From contig JAEWCC010000005.1 of assembly GCA_023390815.1 (NCBI GenBank), positions 1 through 19,270 of the forward strand: a stretch of 19,270 nucleotides of DNA, written 5' to 3'. The position numbers were made by a program, and so were the translations under genes. Positions 1 through 6,426 of the stretch are shown here, in pieces. Origin of the DNA: Bacillota bacterium (GTDB lineage Bacteria > Bacillota > Clostridia > Christensenellales > SZUA-584). The stretch's first letter is position 1; every line of letters starts with the position of its first letter. Under the pieces are notes generated by a model. That model was not told where the DNA came from. It saw nothing but the letters and a program-made list of their open reading frames with translations, and ran no database searches.

Positions 1-812
1 CAGACAGCCTGTGCAGCTATCTGAAATCTGTGATCGCAAGCGGCGCACAGGAAAATCACACCCCAAGAAGCTGCGCTTCTCGGGGGCCCCGTGGTGAAAA
101 ACTAAGAACCGGACAGACCGAACCAGAAATATTGAGCGGTCAGACCGGATCGCTGCACAAGCTCATGGGCTACCTCGTGAAGCAGGCGCGTCGCGGTGTG
201 GTATACCGCGAGTTCACCAAATCCATGAGCATCAAGGTGCTGGACCGGTTTAAGTCGGCGTACCGGCGTCTGGGCGACATACTGACCGCGCAGGGTGCGC
301 TGCCCGATGCCGACCTCCTATTCTTTCTGACCCACAGCGAACTGGTACGCCTCGCAAACGGCGAGGCGGCACTCGTCAAGAAAGCCGCCGCGCGGCGGCG
401 CGTGCTCGAGACGCAGAAGACGTTCCTGTTCGAGCAGGTGTGCGTGGGCAAACCCTCGCCGCTTTCGCAGCCTCCGGTATCCGCGGGAAGCCGTGTGCTT
501 ACCGGGCTCTCCATCAGCCGCGGCAGCGCCACCGGCCCCGCACGCGTGGTGCGCAGTGTGGAGGACGCGGGTGCGCTTCAGCCCGGCGAGATCATGGTGG
601 CGGCGTTTACCGACATCGGCTGGTCGCCCTACTACTGCATGCTGGGCGCGCTTGTTACCGAGGTAGGCAGCGCACTGTCCCATGGCGCGGTCGTGGCGCG
701 CGAATATGCGCTGCCGCTCGTTGCAGGTGTTCCGATGGCCACCGCAGCGATCCGCACGGGCGACATCCTCCGCGTCGACGCGGACCAGGGACTGGTGGAA
801 ATACTCGCATAG
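1..812 (+). CDS. PEP-utilising enzyme (PEP synthase-like), C-terminal part; 5' end outside window
   Basis: The frame is open from base 3 to the TAG at 810-812, so this is the last ~269 residues of a longer protein; a GTG at 30 is only an internal codon. The C-terminal ~105 residues are the swivelling phosphohistidine ('mobile') domain of PEP-utilising enzymes: the segment LSHGAVVAREYALPLVAG carries the phospho-accepting His (codon 681-683). Upstream, ARRGVVYREFTKS and LPDADLLFFLTHSEL match the linker typical of PEP synthase-like and rifampin-phosphotransferase-like proteins. Such enzymes pass phosphate from ATP or PEP through this His in the cytoplasm. The N-terminal ATP-grasp domain that would fix the substrate is not visible, so the exact reaction is open. 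Residues encoded by roughly 46-150 look unlike the family and contain two inverted repeats. A strong terminator follows at 833-860. Confidence 0.85.
   Translation, partial: DSLCSYLKSVIASGAQENHTPRSCASRGPRGEKLRTGQTEPEILSGQTGSLHKLMGYLVKQARRGVVYREFTKSMSIKVLDRFKSAYRRLGDILTAQGALPDADLLFFLTHSELVRLANGEAALVKKAAARRRVLETQKTFLFEQVCVGKPSPLSQPPVSAGSRVLTGLSISRGSATGPARVVRSVEDAGALQPGEIMVAAFTDIGWSPYYCMLGALVTEVGSALSHGAVVAREYALPLVAGVPMATAAIRTGDILRVDADQGLVEILA
61..148. repeat. Two inverted repeats inside the PEP-enzyme reading frame
   Basis: A hairpin at 61-84 pairs AGAAGC (66-71) with GCTTCT (75-80) around a 3-base loop and is extended outward by CCCC/GGGG across one mismatch. A second, imperfect inverted repeat pairs 109-120 with 137-148 at 10 of 12 positions. 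Both lie in coding sequence whose translation does not resemble the flanking enzyme. This fits a small palindromic (REP-like) insertion kept in frame, but that is inference. Confidence 0.55.
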
Positions 813-832
813 AATGAGCCATAAAAAAACAG

Positions 833-860
833 GGAGGGATGCGCCGCATTCCTCCTTTTT
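833..860 (+). terminator. Rho-independent terminator after PEP-utilising enzyme
   Basis: A 10-bp stem (833-842 with 846-855, one G-T pair) with a 3-base loop is followed directly by TTTTT at 856-860. It sits 20 bases after the stop at 812 and ends that transcript. Confidence 0.9.
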
Positions 861-986
861 GATGAGGGGGTCCTCCATATCAGGGGTTACGCTGCTATCA
901 TAATGCAAATCATGTACCAAAAAGAGGACTGGCGCTCCGTAATGTTCATCATGATTTTCTCTCCATGTTTTCATATTCCGCGCGGC

Positions 987-1014
987 TTGTCATATCATGA
1001 ATCTATGATATAAT
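987..1014 (+). promoter_or_regulatory. Sigma-A-type promoter of the UPF0316/LOG/ACT operon
   Basis: TTGTCA (987-992) and TATAAT (1009-1014) are separated by 16 bases, which puts the transcription start near 1021. The ribosome binding site AAAGGAG follows at 1027-1033 and the ATG at 1040. An ATG at 1013 overlaps the -10 box and is therefore not the start codon. Confidence 0.85.
992..1011. promoter_or_regulatory. Palindrome between -35 and -10, possible operator
   Basis: ATATCAT (992-998) and ATGATAT (1005-1011) form a perfect 7-bp inverted repeat with a 6-bp spacer. It fills the promoter spacer and touches both core elements. A dimeric repressor bound here would block RNA polymerase. No regulator gene is adjacent, so the cognate protein is unknown. 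Confidence 0.5.
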
Positions 1015-1039
1015 GTCTGCCATAACAAAGGAGTTATTT

Positions 1040-1582
1040 ATGGGAGATTTTCTTACCCAGCCCAGCGTATGGGTCTACCTGCTGATTTTCTTCGGCAAGA
1101 TACTGGAGGTCACCATCGCGACGCTGCGCATGGTGCTCATCAACCGCGGCGAGCGCGTAAAGGGCTCCATTGTGGCGTTCTTCGAAATCTCGCTGTGGCT
1201 GTTCATCACAGGCACGGTGCTGAGCGGATTTACCGAACACCTCGACATTATACGTGTGCTCGTATTCGGCGTTGCATTTTCGCTGGGCAACTACTTTGGC
1301 TCCTGGCTGGAGGGCAAGCTCGCCTTTGGCTTAAGTTCGATTCAAGTCATCGTACCTTGTGACGACGCGTGCAGCACGCTAGTTGACGAACTGCGCGAGA
1401 ACGGCTTCGCCGTAACCGTGCTGGAGGGTCAGGGCAAGGATGGCGCGCGCGAGGTGCTGATACTGCACCTGAAGCGCAAGCGTATCCCTGCGGCGGTGGC
1501 TATCGTCAAGTCCCGACTGGAAAACGCCATGATCACGGTCAACGATGTGAAGGTGGCCAGCGGAGGCTTCATTAAAAAATGA
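1040..1582 (+). CDS. UPF0316 (DUF5698/DUF2179, YebE-like) membrane protein
   Basis: A 180-residue protein of the UPF0316 family. The N-terminal half has three hydrophobic segments, roughly residues 9-34, 43-64 and 69-90, forming a small membrane domain. The C-terminal half (about 100-180) is a soluble DUF2179-like alpha/beta domain ending at the stop codon. The ATG at 1040 is chosen because AAAGGAG lies 6 bases upstream and because the in-frame ATG at 1013 falls in the -10 box. It is the first gene of an operon and overlaps the LOG gene by four bases (ATGA), so the two are probably translationally coupled. The biochemical function of the family is unknown; length and layout are typical. Confidence 0.88.
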   Translation: MGDFLTQPSVWVYLLIFFGKILEVTIATLRMVLINRGERVKGSIVAFFEISLWLFITGTVLSGFTEHLDIIRVLVFGVAFSLGNYFGSWLEGKLAFGLSSIQVIVPCDDACSTLVDELRENGFAVTVLEGQGKDGAREVLILHLKRKRIPAAVAIVKSRLENAMITVNDVKVASGGFIKK

Positions 1583-2208
1583 TCCGTAACGTATGCGTGT
1601 TTGCTTCCAGCAGCCCGCGGCTGGACAGGCAGTTTTACGAGGACGCGGCGGCACTAGGGCACGGCATTGCGGAGCGCGGCTGGGGCGTGGTTTTCGGCGG
1701 CGGTACGGCAGGGCTGATGGGCGCCATGGCACGCGGCGCGGCGGAATGCGGCGGCATTGTGGTCGGCGTTATACCGGACATGATGAACGTGCCGGGCGTG
1801 GTTTATGAAGGCTGTACCGAGCTTATTGCGACGCGTACGATGCGTGAGCGCAAGGCGGAGATGGAAAAGCGCAGCGACGCGTTTATCGCGTTACCGGGCG
1901 GCTTTGGTACGCTGGAGGAGATCCTCGAGATCATCACGCTCAGGCAGCTGGGTTATCACACGAAGCCCGTCACCCTGGTCAACACGCTGGGCTTTTACGC
2001 CCCGATGATGGAGCAGTTCTCGCAAATCACCGCGCAGCGCTTCGCGCAGGACGAGTCGCTTTCCGTATTCGGAGTGCTGGATACGCCCGAAGCGGCGCTC
2101 GACTATATCGCCGCCGCATCGCCCATCGGATATATCAAAAACGCATTATACAAAACGCCGGAACAGCCCGGCGCAGATTTGAACGGAAAAGAGGAACAAC
2201 CGCTATGA
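1579..2208 (+). CDS. LOG-family nucleoside 5'-monophosphate phosphoribohydrolase (TIGR00730)
   Basis: A 209-residue Rossmann-fold protein of the LOG ('Lonely Guy') family. The signatures are GGGTAGLMGAMA at 40-51, the Arg-Lys-x-Glu segment at 91-95 and PGGFGTLEE at 106-114, which together form the nucleotide and phosphoribosyl binding site. Characterised members release a base from nucleoside 5'-monophosphates (cytokinin ribotides in plants and some bacteria); many bacterial members have no known physiological substrate. The last ~20 residues, rich in P, G and E, form a tail beyond the usual core. The start ATG overlaps the stop of the UPF0316 gene and its own TGA overlaps the ACT-gene ATG. 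This indicates one polycistronic message with translational coupling. Confidence 0.92.
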   Translation: MIRNVCVFASSSPRLDRQFYEDAAALGHGIAERGWGVVFGGGTAGLMGAMARGAAECGGIVVGVIPDMMNVPGVVYEGCTELIATRTMRERKAEMEKRSDAFIALPGGFGTLEEILEIITLRQLGYHTKPVTLVNTLGFYAPMMEQFSQITAQRFAQDESLSVFGVLDTPEAALDYIAAASPIGYIKNALYKTPEQPGADLNGKEEQPL

Positions 2209-2474
2209 GAGCGATCATTACCGTTACCGGAAAAGACAAGACCGGCATCATCGCAGGCGTTTCAGCTGCCTTAAGTGAGTACGGCGTCAACATACTCGAT
2301 ATCAGCCAGACGGTACTGCAGGAGTACTTTGCGATGATCATGCTGGTGGACTTATCCGGATGCAACGTCACGTTCGCGGACCTTGGCGACAGGCTTAATG
2401 AGACAGCCAAGGGACTCTGCATGGATATCCGCGTCATGCGCGAAGAGATATTCGACGCGATGCACCGCATATAG
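2205..2474 (+). CDS. UPF0237 family ACT-domain protein
   Basis: An 89-residue single ACT domain. It opens with MRAIITVTGKDKTGIIAGV, the ligand-binding beta-loop-alpha segment, and ends with IFDAMHRI, the characteristic tail of UPF0237 proteins. ACT domains bind amino acids or other small ligands and usually act as allosteric sensors, here as a stand-alone cytoplasmic protein. Its ATG overlaps the LOG stop by four bases. In many Firmicutes this gene is followed directly by a PFL-family (DUF711) gene. Here no such gene follows, only hairpins and a repeat element. The length is normal for the family and the protein is intact. Confidence 0.9.
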   Translation: MRAIITVTGKDKTGIIAGVSAALSEYGVNILDISQTVLQEYFAMIMLVDLSGCNVTFADLGDRLNETAKGLCMDIRVMREEIFDAMHRI

Positions 2475-2490
2475 CCGAAAAGCCAGACCG

Positions 2491-2510
2491 AAGGAGCGTA
2501 TCGCTCCTTT
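2491..2510 (+). terminator. Terminator-like hairpin just after the ACT gene
   Basis: AAGGAGCG (2491-2498) pairs perfectly with CGCTCCTT (2502-2509) around a TAT loop, 16 bases after the ACT stop. Only a very short T run follows, so it may be a weak terminator or the left end of the repeat element. Its stem is repeated in the strong terminator at 2686-2710. Confidence 0.5.
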
Positions 2511-2529
2511 CAGGCTGTCGATAAAGCTT

Positions 2530-2660
2530 ATCAAGCCTCCCTCAGACGAGCACCCTCCGGGTACGTAGGAGGTGGCGCGCAACGCCGGGAATGACCGGTT
2601 TCAAGCCAATATCTCTCCCCCAGTCACCTATCGGTGACAGCCCCCTCGTCAGAGGGGGCC
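2530..2660. repeat. REP/MITE-like palindromic element
   Basis: The stretch contains a run of short palindromes: GTCACC (2623-2628) with GGTGAC (2633-2638), GCCCCCT (2640-2646) with AGGGGGC (2653-2659), and weaker pairs CACCCTCC/GGAGGTG, GGCG/CGCC and CCGG/CCGG between 2551 and 2598. Units of the form 'CTCCC(T/C)C-AGTCACC ... GGTGACAGC-CCCTCGTCAGAGGG' are familiar dispersed elements in gut Clostridia. Assignment to that class rests on memory of such sequences, not on a search. Confidence 0.6.
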
Positions 2661-2685
2661 ATTATAGAAGGTTTTTGACACTCAG

Positions 2686-2710
2686 AAAGGAGCGAACCGC
2701 TCCTTTTTTT
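2686..2710 (+). terminator. Strong plus-strand terminator of the UPF0316/LOG/ACT operon
   Basis: AAAGGAGCG (2686-2694) pairs with CGCTCCTTT (2698-2706) and runs into a T7 tract ending at 2710. It is the first fully canonical terminator after the ACT gene and lies beyond the repeat element. Confidence 0.85.
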
Positions 2711-2716
2711 GCAGGC

Positions 2717-2741
2717 AAAATAAAACCCCGCTAAGCGGGGT
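2717..2741 (-). terminator. Minus-strand terminator of the SipL-like gene
   Basis: CCCCGC (2726-2731) pairs with GCGGGG (2735-2740). Read on the minus strand, the stem is followed by TTTTATTTT (complement of 2717-2725). It lies 75 bases past the SipL-like stop codon and back to back with the plus-strand terminator. Confidence 0.8.
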
Positions 2742-2815
2742 AGTTGGCGCATGCGGCGCGGGAGATGAGAACCGCCCGCGCCGCTTCACTGCGCCGAGGC
2801 CGCAGACCGGGCGGC

Positions 2816-4324
2816 CTATCCCATGATGAGTACCTTTTGCCCTTCGGCAACCGTGTCCCCCAACCCCGGGTTAAACTTTTTGACCACATCGGGTGTCGTC
2901 GCATAGCGCTTGGCGATATCCCATACGCTCTCGCTGCCGTCCGCGAAATAGATCGTAATGCCTTTCTTGGTCTGCCGCCGCTCGTCGATTTCTTTTACAT
3001 CGGAAACCATGGAGAATTCATTCGTCGTATAGGCCCGGATATCCGCGTCCATCATGAACTTGGCGTTGAGGTCGCGCCCCGCGCCCTCATATGCGCAGTA
3101 CTCCACGTCGGCGGACACTTCGACCTCGTGCATGTTCTTGATGCCCTCCATCTGTGCCTCCGCCTCGAACGGCGTCTCGCCGTTATAGCTCCACATGCCC
3201 TGCGGCGATGCGTAGCACACCGTAAACATCATCAATCCCTCGATGTATACGCGGTCCGTACCGGGTGTTGCCGCGGATATGACGGGCGAAGCCTTCATGC
3301 AGATTACGCGCGATACGGCGGGGTGTGTCTCCGGAATGGTGATGGCGCTCCGCGCAATCGCCTTGGCGCAACCCGATACTGCAAGGCACCGGCAGGTGCG
3401 CCGCTCCGTTATCACATCAAGCTGGTTCTTGAGCGAATAGGCATCTTCCATAACGTCGGCCTCGGCCATCGTCTTTACGCTGCAGAAAACCGACATCTTG
3501 CCGGACAGGCGCAGGATATCCGGGGCATCTTCGGCAATATCCACGCGCATATCGTAAAGCTCCGCGTCGCCAGTGGGCATATCGTTCGGCGTAACGCCTT
3601 CCATATTGAATATCTGGCCAAACGGCACAGATTCATAAAAGTTCTGCATCGGCGCGGCTTTGTCTTCGCAGAGGTAGAGCACCATCAGCTTGATCTCGCC
3701 TTCCACGACGAGCTTCATATCCTCGGTGCGTACGCTGCGCACCACCGGATACGCCTCGCTGGAGAGTATCTTCTCGGCGCGCGGCATACTCTGCGGCACA
3801 CGGATGTCTTCGCGGATCGGCACGGTTTCCCGACGCGCATCCCGGGTATGCATGATGCGCTTCTTGCCCATCTTTACCTGTACATCGGGCGCGTCGGCAC
3901 CGCTCACCGCCTCCACGGGCGATGCGATATCCGCCTGCAGCTGTATGGATACGATGCCGCGTACAAACAATGTCCGTCTGTCTTCCATCGTGTGCTCGAT
4001 CTCACGCATATTTCCCTTGGCAAACATGTTCATGCCCGGCGTGGCGCCTTCCATATCCTCCGCGTGCCGGAAAGGTGATGCGGACTCGAACGCGTCGATG
4101 TTGCCTTCCATGTCGACATACACCACGGAAAAGCGCACGGTGCCATCCATGAATACCCGTCCGTCAGCAGGCTCCGTATTCACGTGCACGCCGCCTTGCA
4201 CCAAAAGCACGCGCTCGATATCTGCTTTTCCCGCCGGCAGCGACAGCCTTCCGTCGGCGACGCTCTCGCACCGCTTTGTTTTGGAGGCCGTTTCCGTCAT
4301 CAAGGATGTTTTTTGCAGTTTCAT
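2816..4324 (-). CDS. sipL: SipL-like spore coat morphogenesis protein (three SPOCS/DUF3794 domains plus LysM)
   Basis: A 502-residue protein with three SPOCS (DUF3794) repeats at about 35-135, 185-285 and 335-435 and a C-terminal LysM domain at about 456-500 (SVWDIAKRYATTPDVVKKFNPG). This order and length match Clostridioides difficile SipL (~520 residues), the functional counterpart of SpoVID, which binds SpoIVA and attaches the coat to the forespore surface. There is no signal peptide, as expected for a mother-cell cytoplasmic coat protein. The ATG at 4324 is preferred because GAGAGGG lies 7 bases upstream; ATGs at 4330 and 4363 are too close to or upstream of that site. It stands as a single gene with a minus-strand terminator behind it. 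Clostridia have several SPOCS/LysM paralogues, so orthology to SipL is likely but not certain. Confidence 0.85.
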   Translation of the reverse strand: MKLQKTSLMTETASKTKRCESVADGRLSLPAGKADIERVLLVQGGVHVNTEPADGRVFMDGTVRFSVVYVDMEGNIDAFESASPFRHAEDMEGATPGMNMFAKGNMREIEHTMEDRRTLFVRGIVSIQLQADIASPVEAVSGADAPDVQVKMGKKRIMHTRDARRETVPIREDIRVPQSMPRAEKILSSEAYPVVRSVRTEDMKLVVEGEIKLMVLYLCEDKAAPMQNFYESVPFGQIFNMEGVTPNDMPTGDAELYDMRVDIAEDAPDILRLSGKMSVFCSVKTMAEADVMEDAYSLKNQLDVITERRTCRCLAVSGCAKAIARSAITIPETHPAVSRVICMKASPVISAATPGTDRVYIEGLMMFTVCYASPQGMWSYNGETPFEAEAQMEGIKNMHEVEVSADVEYCAYEGAGRDLNAKFMMDADIRAYTTNEFSMVSDVKEIDERRQTKKGITIYFADGSESVWDIAKRYATTPDVVKKFNPGLGDTVAEGQKVLIMG

Positions 4325-4360
4325 ATCCATACCCTCTCTTTTTATGATCGTTCTCCCTAG

Positions 4361-4391
4361 CATATATACATATCATTTCATGAAAATATGC
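4361..4391 (-). promoter_or_regulatory. Weak sigma-E-like promoter candidate for the SipL-like gene
   Basis: On the minus strand GCATATT (4391-4385) resembles the sigma-E -35 box. About 16 bases downstream TATATATG (4368-4361) is a poor match to the CATACAnT -10 box. The resulting start would be ~30 bases before the ATG at 4324. C. difficile sipL is expressed under sigma-E, so the placement is plausible, but the match is weak. Confidence 0.25.
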
Positions 4392-4563
4392 CCGATTTGT
4401 CTGTATACTTATAAAGAAAAGGCGGCTCGTTCGCCCTTTGATTCATTCAATTATATTCCGTGCTTCCGAAAATTATTTCATTGTATATACGAGATTGTGA
4501 GCAGCGGCATGCTGCCCCTTTGATAAAAGCGGGAGAAAGAAATGTACACGATAAAGGGATGAC

Positions 4564-4590
4564 AAAAAGCCGTTCAGTAAACGGTTGGCT
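4564..4590 (-). terminator. Terminator of the radical SAM gene
   Basis: CCGTT (4570-4574) pairs with AACGG (4580-4584) around a 5-base loop. On the minus strand the stem runs into CTTTTT (complement of 4564-4569). It lies ~17 bases past the radical SAM stop codon (4601-4603) and separates it from the SipL-like gene. The 276-bp gap 4325-4600 holds no gene. Confidence 0.7.
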
Positions 4591-4600
4591 TGCGGATCGA

Positions 4601-6313
4601 TTAAAAAGCCTCGGAGATTGTCTGGGAAAAGCGCTCGCTGCTGCGGCGCTGACCGTAGTCGAGCAGCACCCAGCCATGCGGCGGGAACAGGAGCGGGAAT
4701 GCGTAGATCCGGCAGCGTTTCTCGATCTGCCGCGGCGGCAAACCGGTATCGTTCGGCAGGTAGTGCCGGATATTTCCCGGGTCGGAAAAGAACCGGCGCA
4801 GTGCCCTGGTATCGGGCTGGGCAGGGATCATAATCGCTTGAGGCCACGCTCCGCCCTCGTTTCGGCAGCACCAGTCGTAGGCGAGCGCTTCGCGCACTGT
4901 GGCGCTATCTGTGCCTTGCAGTCTGCAGAATTCCGCAAGCAGCACAAACACGCGCTGCGGCGGCTGCAGGCGATCGAAAAAGCCCTGCGCATTGAAAAAG
5001 TCCGCCGCACCCTCGAAGAATGCGAACGGGGAGGGAAACTCTGGTATAATCTGACCCATCGTCATCGGAAACACGCCCGAATTGTACAGCGCGTCGACGA
5101 GCTCCGCGATTCGGTGCAGCGCCGAAAGCTGCGCATAGGAAACGGAAGGGGTGCCGAGTACTTCATAAGGTGGGTAATCGGTATAAATAATGCCCAGCTC
5201 ACGCGCGTTACGGCGCAGCATTGAGCCGCGCAGCAGCTTCAAAAACCCCAGCTGCAACGCAGCCGGACGCAGGCTGTATGCGTCGTTGAACGAGCGTGCA
5301 AACGCGGCGTAATTCTCCTCCGGCAGCCCCGCGATGAGGTCCGCATGCACGCGCAGATTGGGCAGCGCGCACAGCAGCGCGGTGTTGTGAAGTACCTTTG
5401 TCGTGTCATGAGTCCGGCTTATGGCACGCAGCGTTTCGGGGTGCGTAGACTGTATGCCAATCTCAAGCTGCAGCAGCCCCTCCGGCGCGGAGGCCAGCAG
5501 CGAAATCGTCTCTTCATCGAGCAGACAGGCGGATATTTCGAGGTGGAAGTTCGTAGGCGACTGCGGGTATCTGCTCTTGAGCGAACTCAAAGTCTGTAAT
5601 ATATTCTTGGCGCGTTCAGGCGGGAAGTTAAACGTGCGGTCCACCAGTTTCACCTGCCGCACGCCCGACGCGACGAAATGCTCCAGTTCCTTTTCCACAC
5701 GTTCCAAGGCAAGGAACGATACCGGCTCCTCCGCCGAGAGGCAGTACGCGCAACGGAACGGACAGCCGCGGCTTGTCTCGTAGTAAATCGTACGGTTTTC
5801 GAACGCAGAGAGATCGGAATACATGAAACGGGTATCGTCCATATCCCAGCGCGGCGCGGCGGGGTTTTGGCGCAACCCGTCTTCTGCGCGCACGTACGCG
5901 GACGGGGTATCCAGTATGCTTTCTCCCCGGCAGAAGCGCGGCGCGAAATGGGCAAACGCCGCTTCGCCCGGCCCGCAGACGGTCATGTCGATAAACGGGT
6001 TCTGCTCCATGATCCCTTTGGCATCATAGGACACCTCCGGCCCGCCGAGCAGTATAAGGCACTCCGGCAGCACCTTTTTTACGGTGGACGCGGCTTTGAG
6101 TACGTGTTCAATATTCCAGATGTAGCAGGAAAAGCCCACGGCGTCAGGCTGGGCGCGCAGAATCGCGTCGGTGATGGCGGGCAAGCGGTCGTTGATGCTG
6201 AATTCGACAGTCTCAATCGGCAGGTCTTCGGGCACGGCATTTTTCAGGCACAGCAGCGCAAGGCAGCTGTGCGAATACCGCGCGTTCAGGCCGCAAAGCA
6301 GGATACGTTTCAT
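4601..6313 (-). CDS. B12-binding domain / radical SAM protein with DUF4080
   Basis: A 570-residue cytoplasmic enzyme. Residues ~1-135 form a cobalamin-binding-type Rossmann domain beginning MKRILLCGLNARYSHS. The radical SAM core follows with the cluster motif CPFRCAYC at 184-191 (C184, C188, C191), which binds the [4Fe-4S] cluster and S-adenosylmethionine. The C-terminal ~200 residues correspond to DUF4080. Related proteins with this layout are uncharacterised methyltransferases or radical catalysts. The B12 domain lacks a clear DxHxxG lower-ligand motif, so any cobalamin would be bound without a protein histidine. The start at 6313 is chosen because the reading upstream is unlike the family and because promoter boxes lie immediately upstream. 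No ribosome binding site is present, and the promoter spacing predicts a leaderless mRNA. A terminator isolates it from the giant gene. Confidence 0.88.
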   Translation of the reverse strand: MKRILLCGLNARYSHSCLALLCLKNAVPEDLPIETVEFSINDRLPAITDAILRAQPDAVGFSCYIWNIEHVLKAASTVKKVLPECLILLGGPEVSYDAKGIMEQNPFIDMTVCGPGEAAFAHFAPRFCRGESILDTPSAYVRAEDGLRQNPAAPRWDMDDTRFMYSDLSAFENRTIYYETSRGCPFRCAYCLSAEEPVSFLALERVEKELEHFVASGVRQVKLVDRTFNFPPERAKNILQTLSSLKSRYPQSPTNFHLEISACLLDEETISLLASAPEGLLQLEIGIQSTHPETLRAISRTHDTTKVLHNTALLCALPNLRVHADLIAGLPEENYAAFARSFNDAYSLRPAALQLGFLKLLRGSMLRRNARELGIIYTDYPPYEVLGTPSVSYAQLSALHRIAELVDALYNSGVFPMTMGQIIPEFPSPFAFFEGAADFFNAQGFFDRLQPPQRVFVLLAEFCRLQGTDSATVREALAYDWCCRNEGGAWPQAIMIPAQPDTRALRRFFSDPGNIRHYLPNDTGLPPRQIEKRCRIYAFPLLFPPHGWVLLDYGQRRSSERFSQTISEAF

Positions 6314-6319
6314 GGCAAC

Positions 6320-6348
6320 AGTATACCTGCCGAAGGGCGTTCGTGCAA
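6320..6348 (-). promoter_or_regulatory. Sigma-A promoter giving a leaderless radical SAM mRNA
   Basis: On the minus strand TTGCAC (6348-6343) and TATACT (6325-6320) are separated by exactly 17 bases. Only six bases (GTTGCC) separate the -10 box from the ATG at 6313, so the expected transcription start is at or next to the A of the start codon. This also explains the missing Shine-Dalgarno sequence. Confidence 0.75.
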
Positions 6349-6366
6349 GGAACCGATGCACGCAGA

Positions 6367-6400
6367 AACGCCCCGCTTCCTGTTGGCGTAGCGGGGCGTT
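6367..6400 (-). terminator. Terminator of the giant surface-protein gene
   Basis: A perfect 11-bp stem (6367-6377 with 6390-6400) with a 12-base loop lies 27 bases past the giant gene's stop codon. The T run on the minus strand is short (TTTC after the GCGTT arm), but stem strength and position favour termination. Confidence 0.7.
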
Positions 6401-6426
6401 CTTCGTCGGAATTCGATTTCCTTCGG

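Larger units (their letters stand above)
2475..2815. other. 341-bp gene-free stretch: hairpins, REP-like element, terminators
   Basis: No plausible coding sequence was found. In order it contains a hairpin at 2491-2509, a palindrome-rich stretch at about 2530-2660, a plus-strand terminator at 2686-2710 and a minus-strand terminator at 2717-2741. The remaining 75 bases before the SipL-like stop codon show nothing recognisable. Confidence 0.75.

Noticed and set aside
1013..1039. Upstream ATG start for the UPF0316 protein
   Set aside because: The ATG overlaps the TATAAT box and the extension would translate the ribosome binding site AAAGGAG; the ATG at 1040 fits both signals.
2491..2741. CRISPR array or riboswitch in the hairpin-rich gap
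   Set aside because: Repeat units are palindromic, unequal and not regularly spaced with unique spacers. They lie 3' of genes on both sides, where a riboswitch would not act.
2744..4078. 444-codon plus-strand open frame antisense to the SipL-like gene
   Set aside because: It lies wholly opposite a well-supported SPOCS/LysM gene. Its His/Arg-rich translation has no domain signature and no ribosome binding site was seen; it is a GC-driven shadow frame.
5678..6391. 237-codon plus-strand open frame antisense to the radical SAM gene
   Set aside because: It runs through the antisense of the CxxxCxxC region and across the promoter and terminator; composition is typical of a shadow frame.
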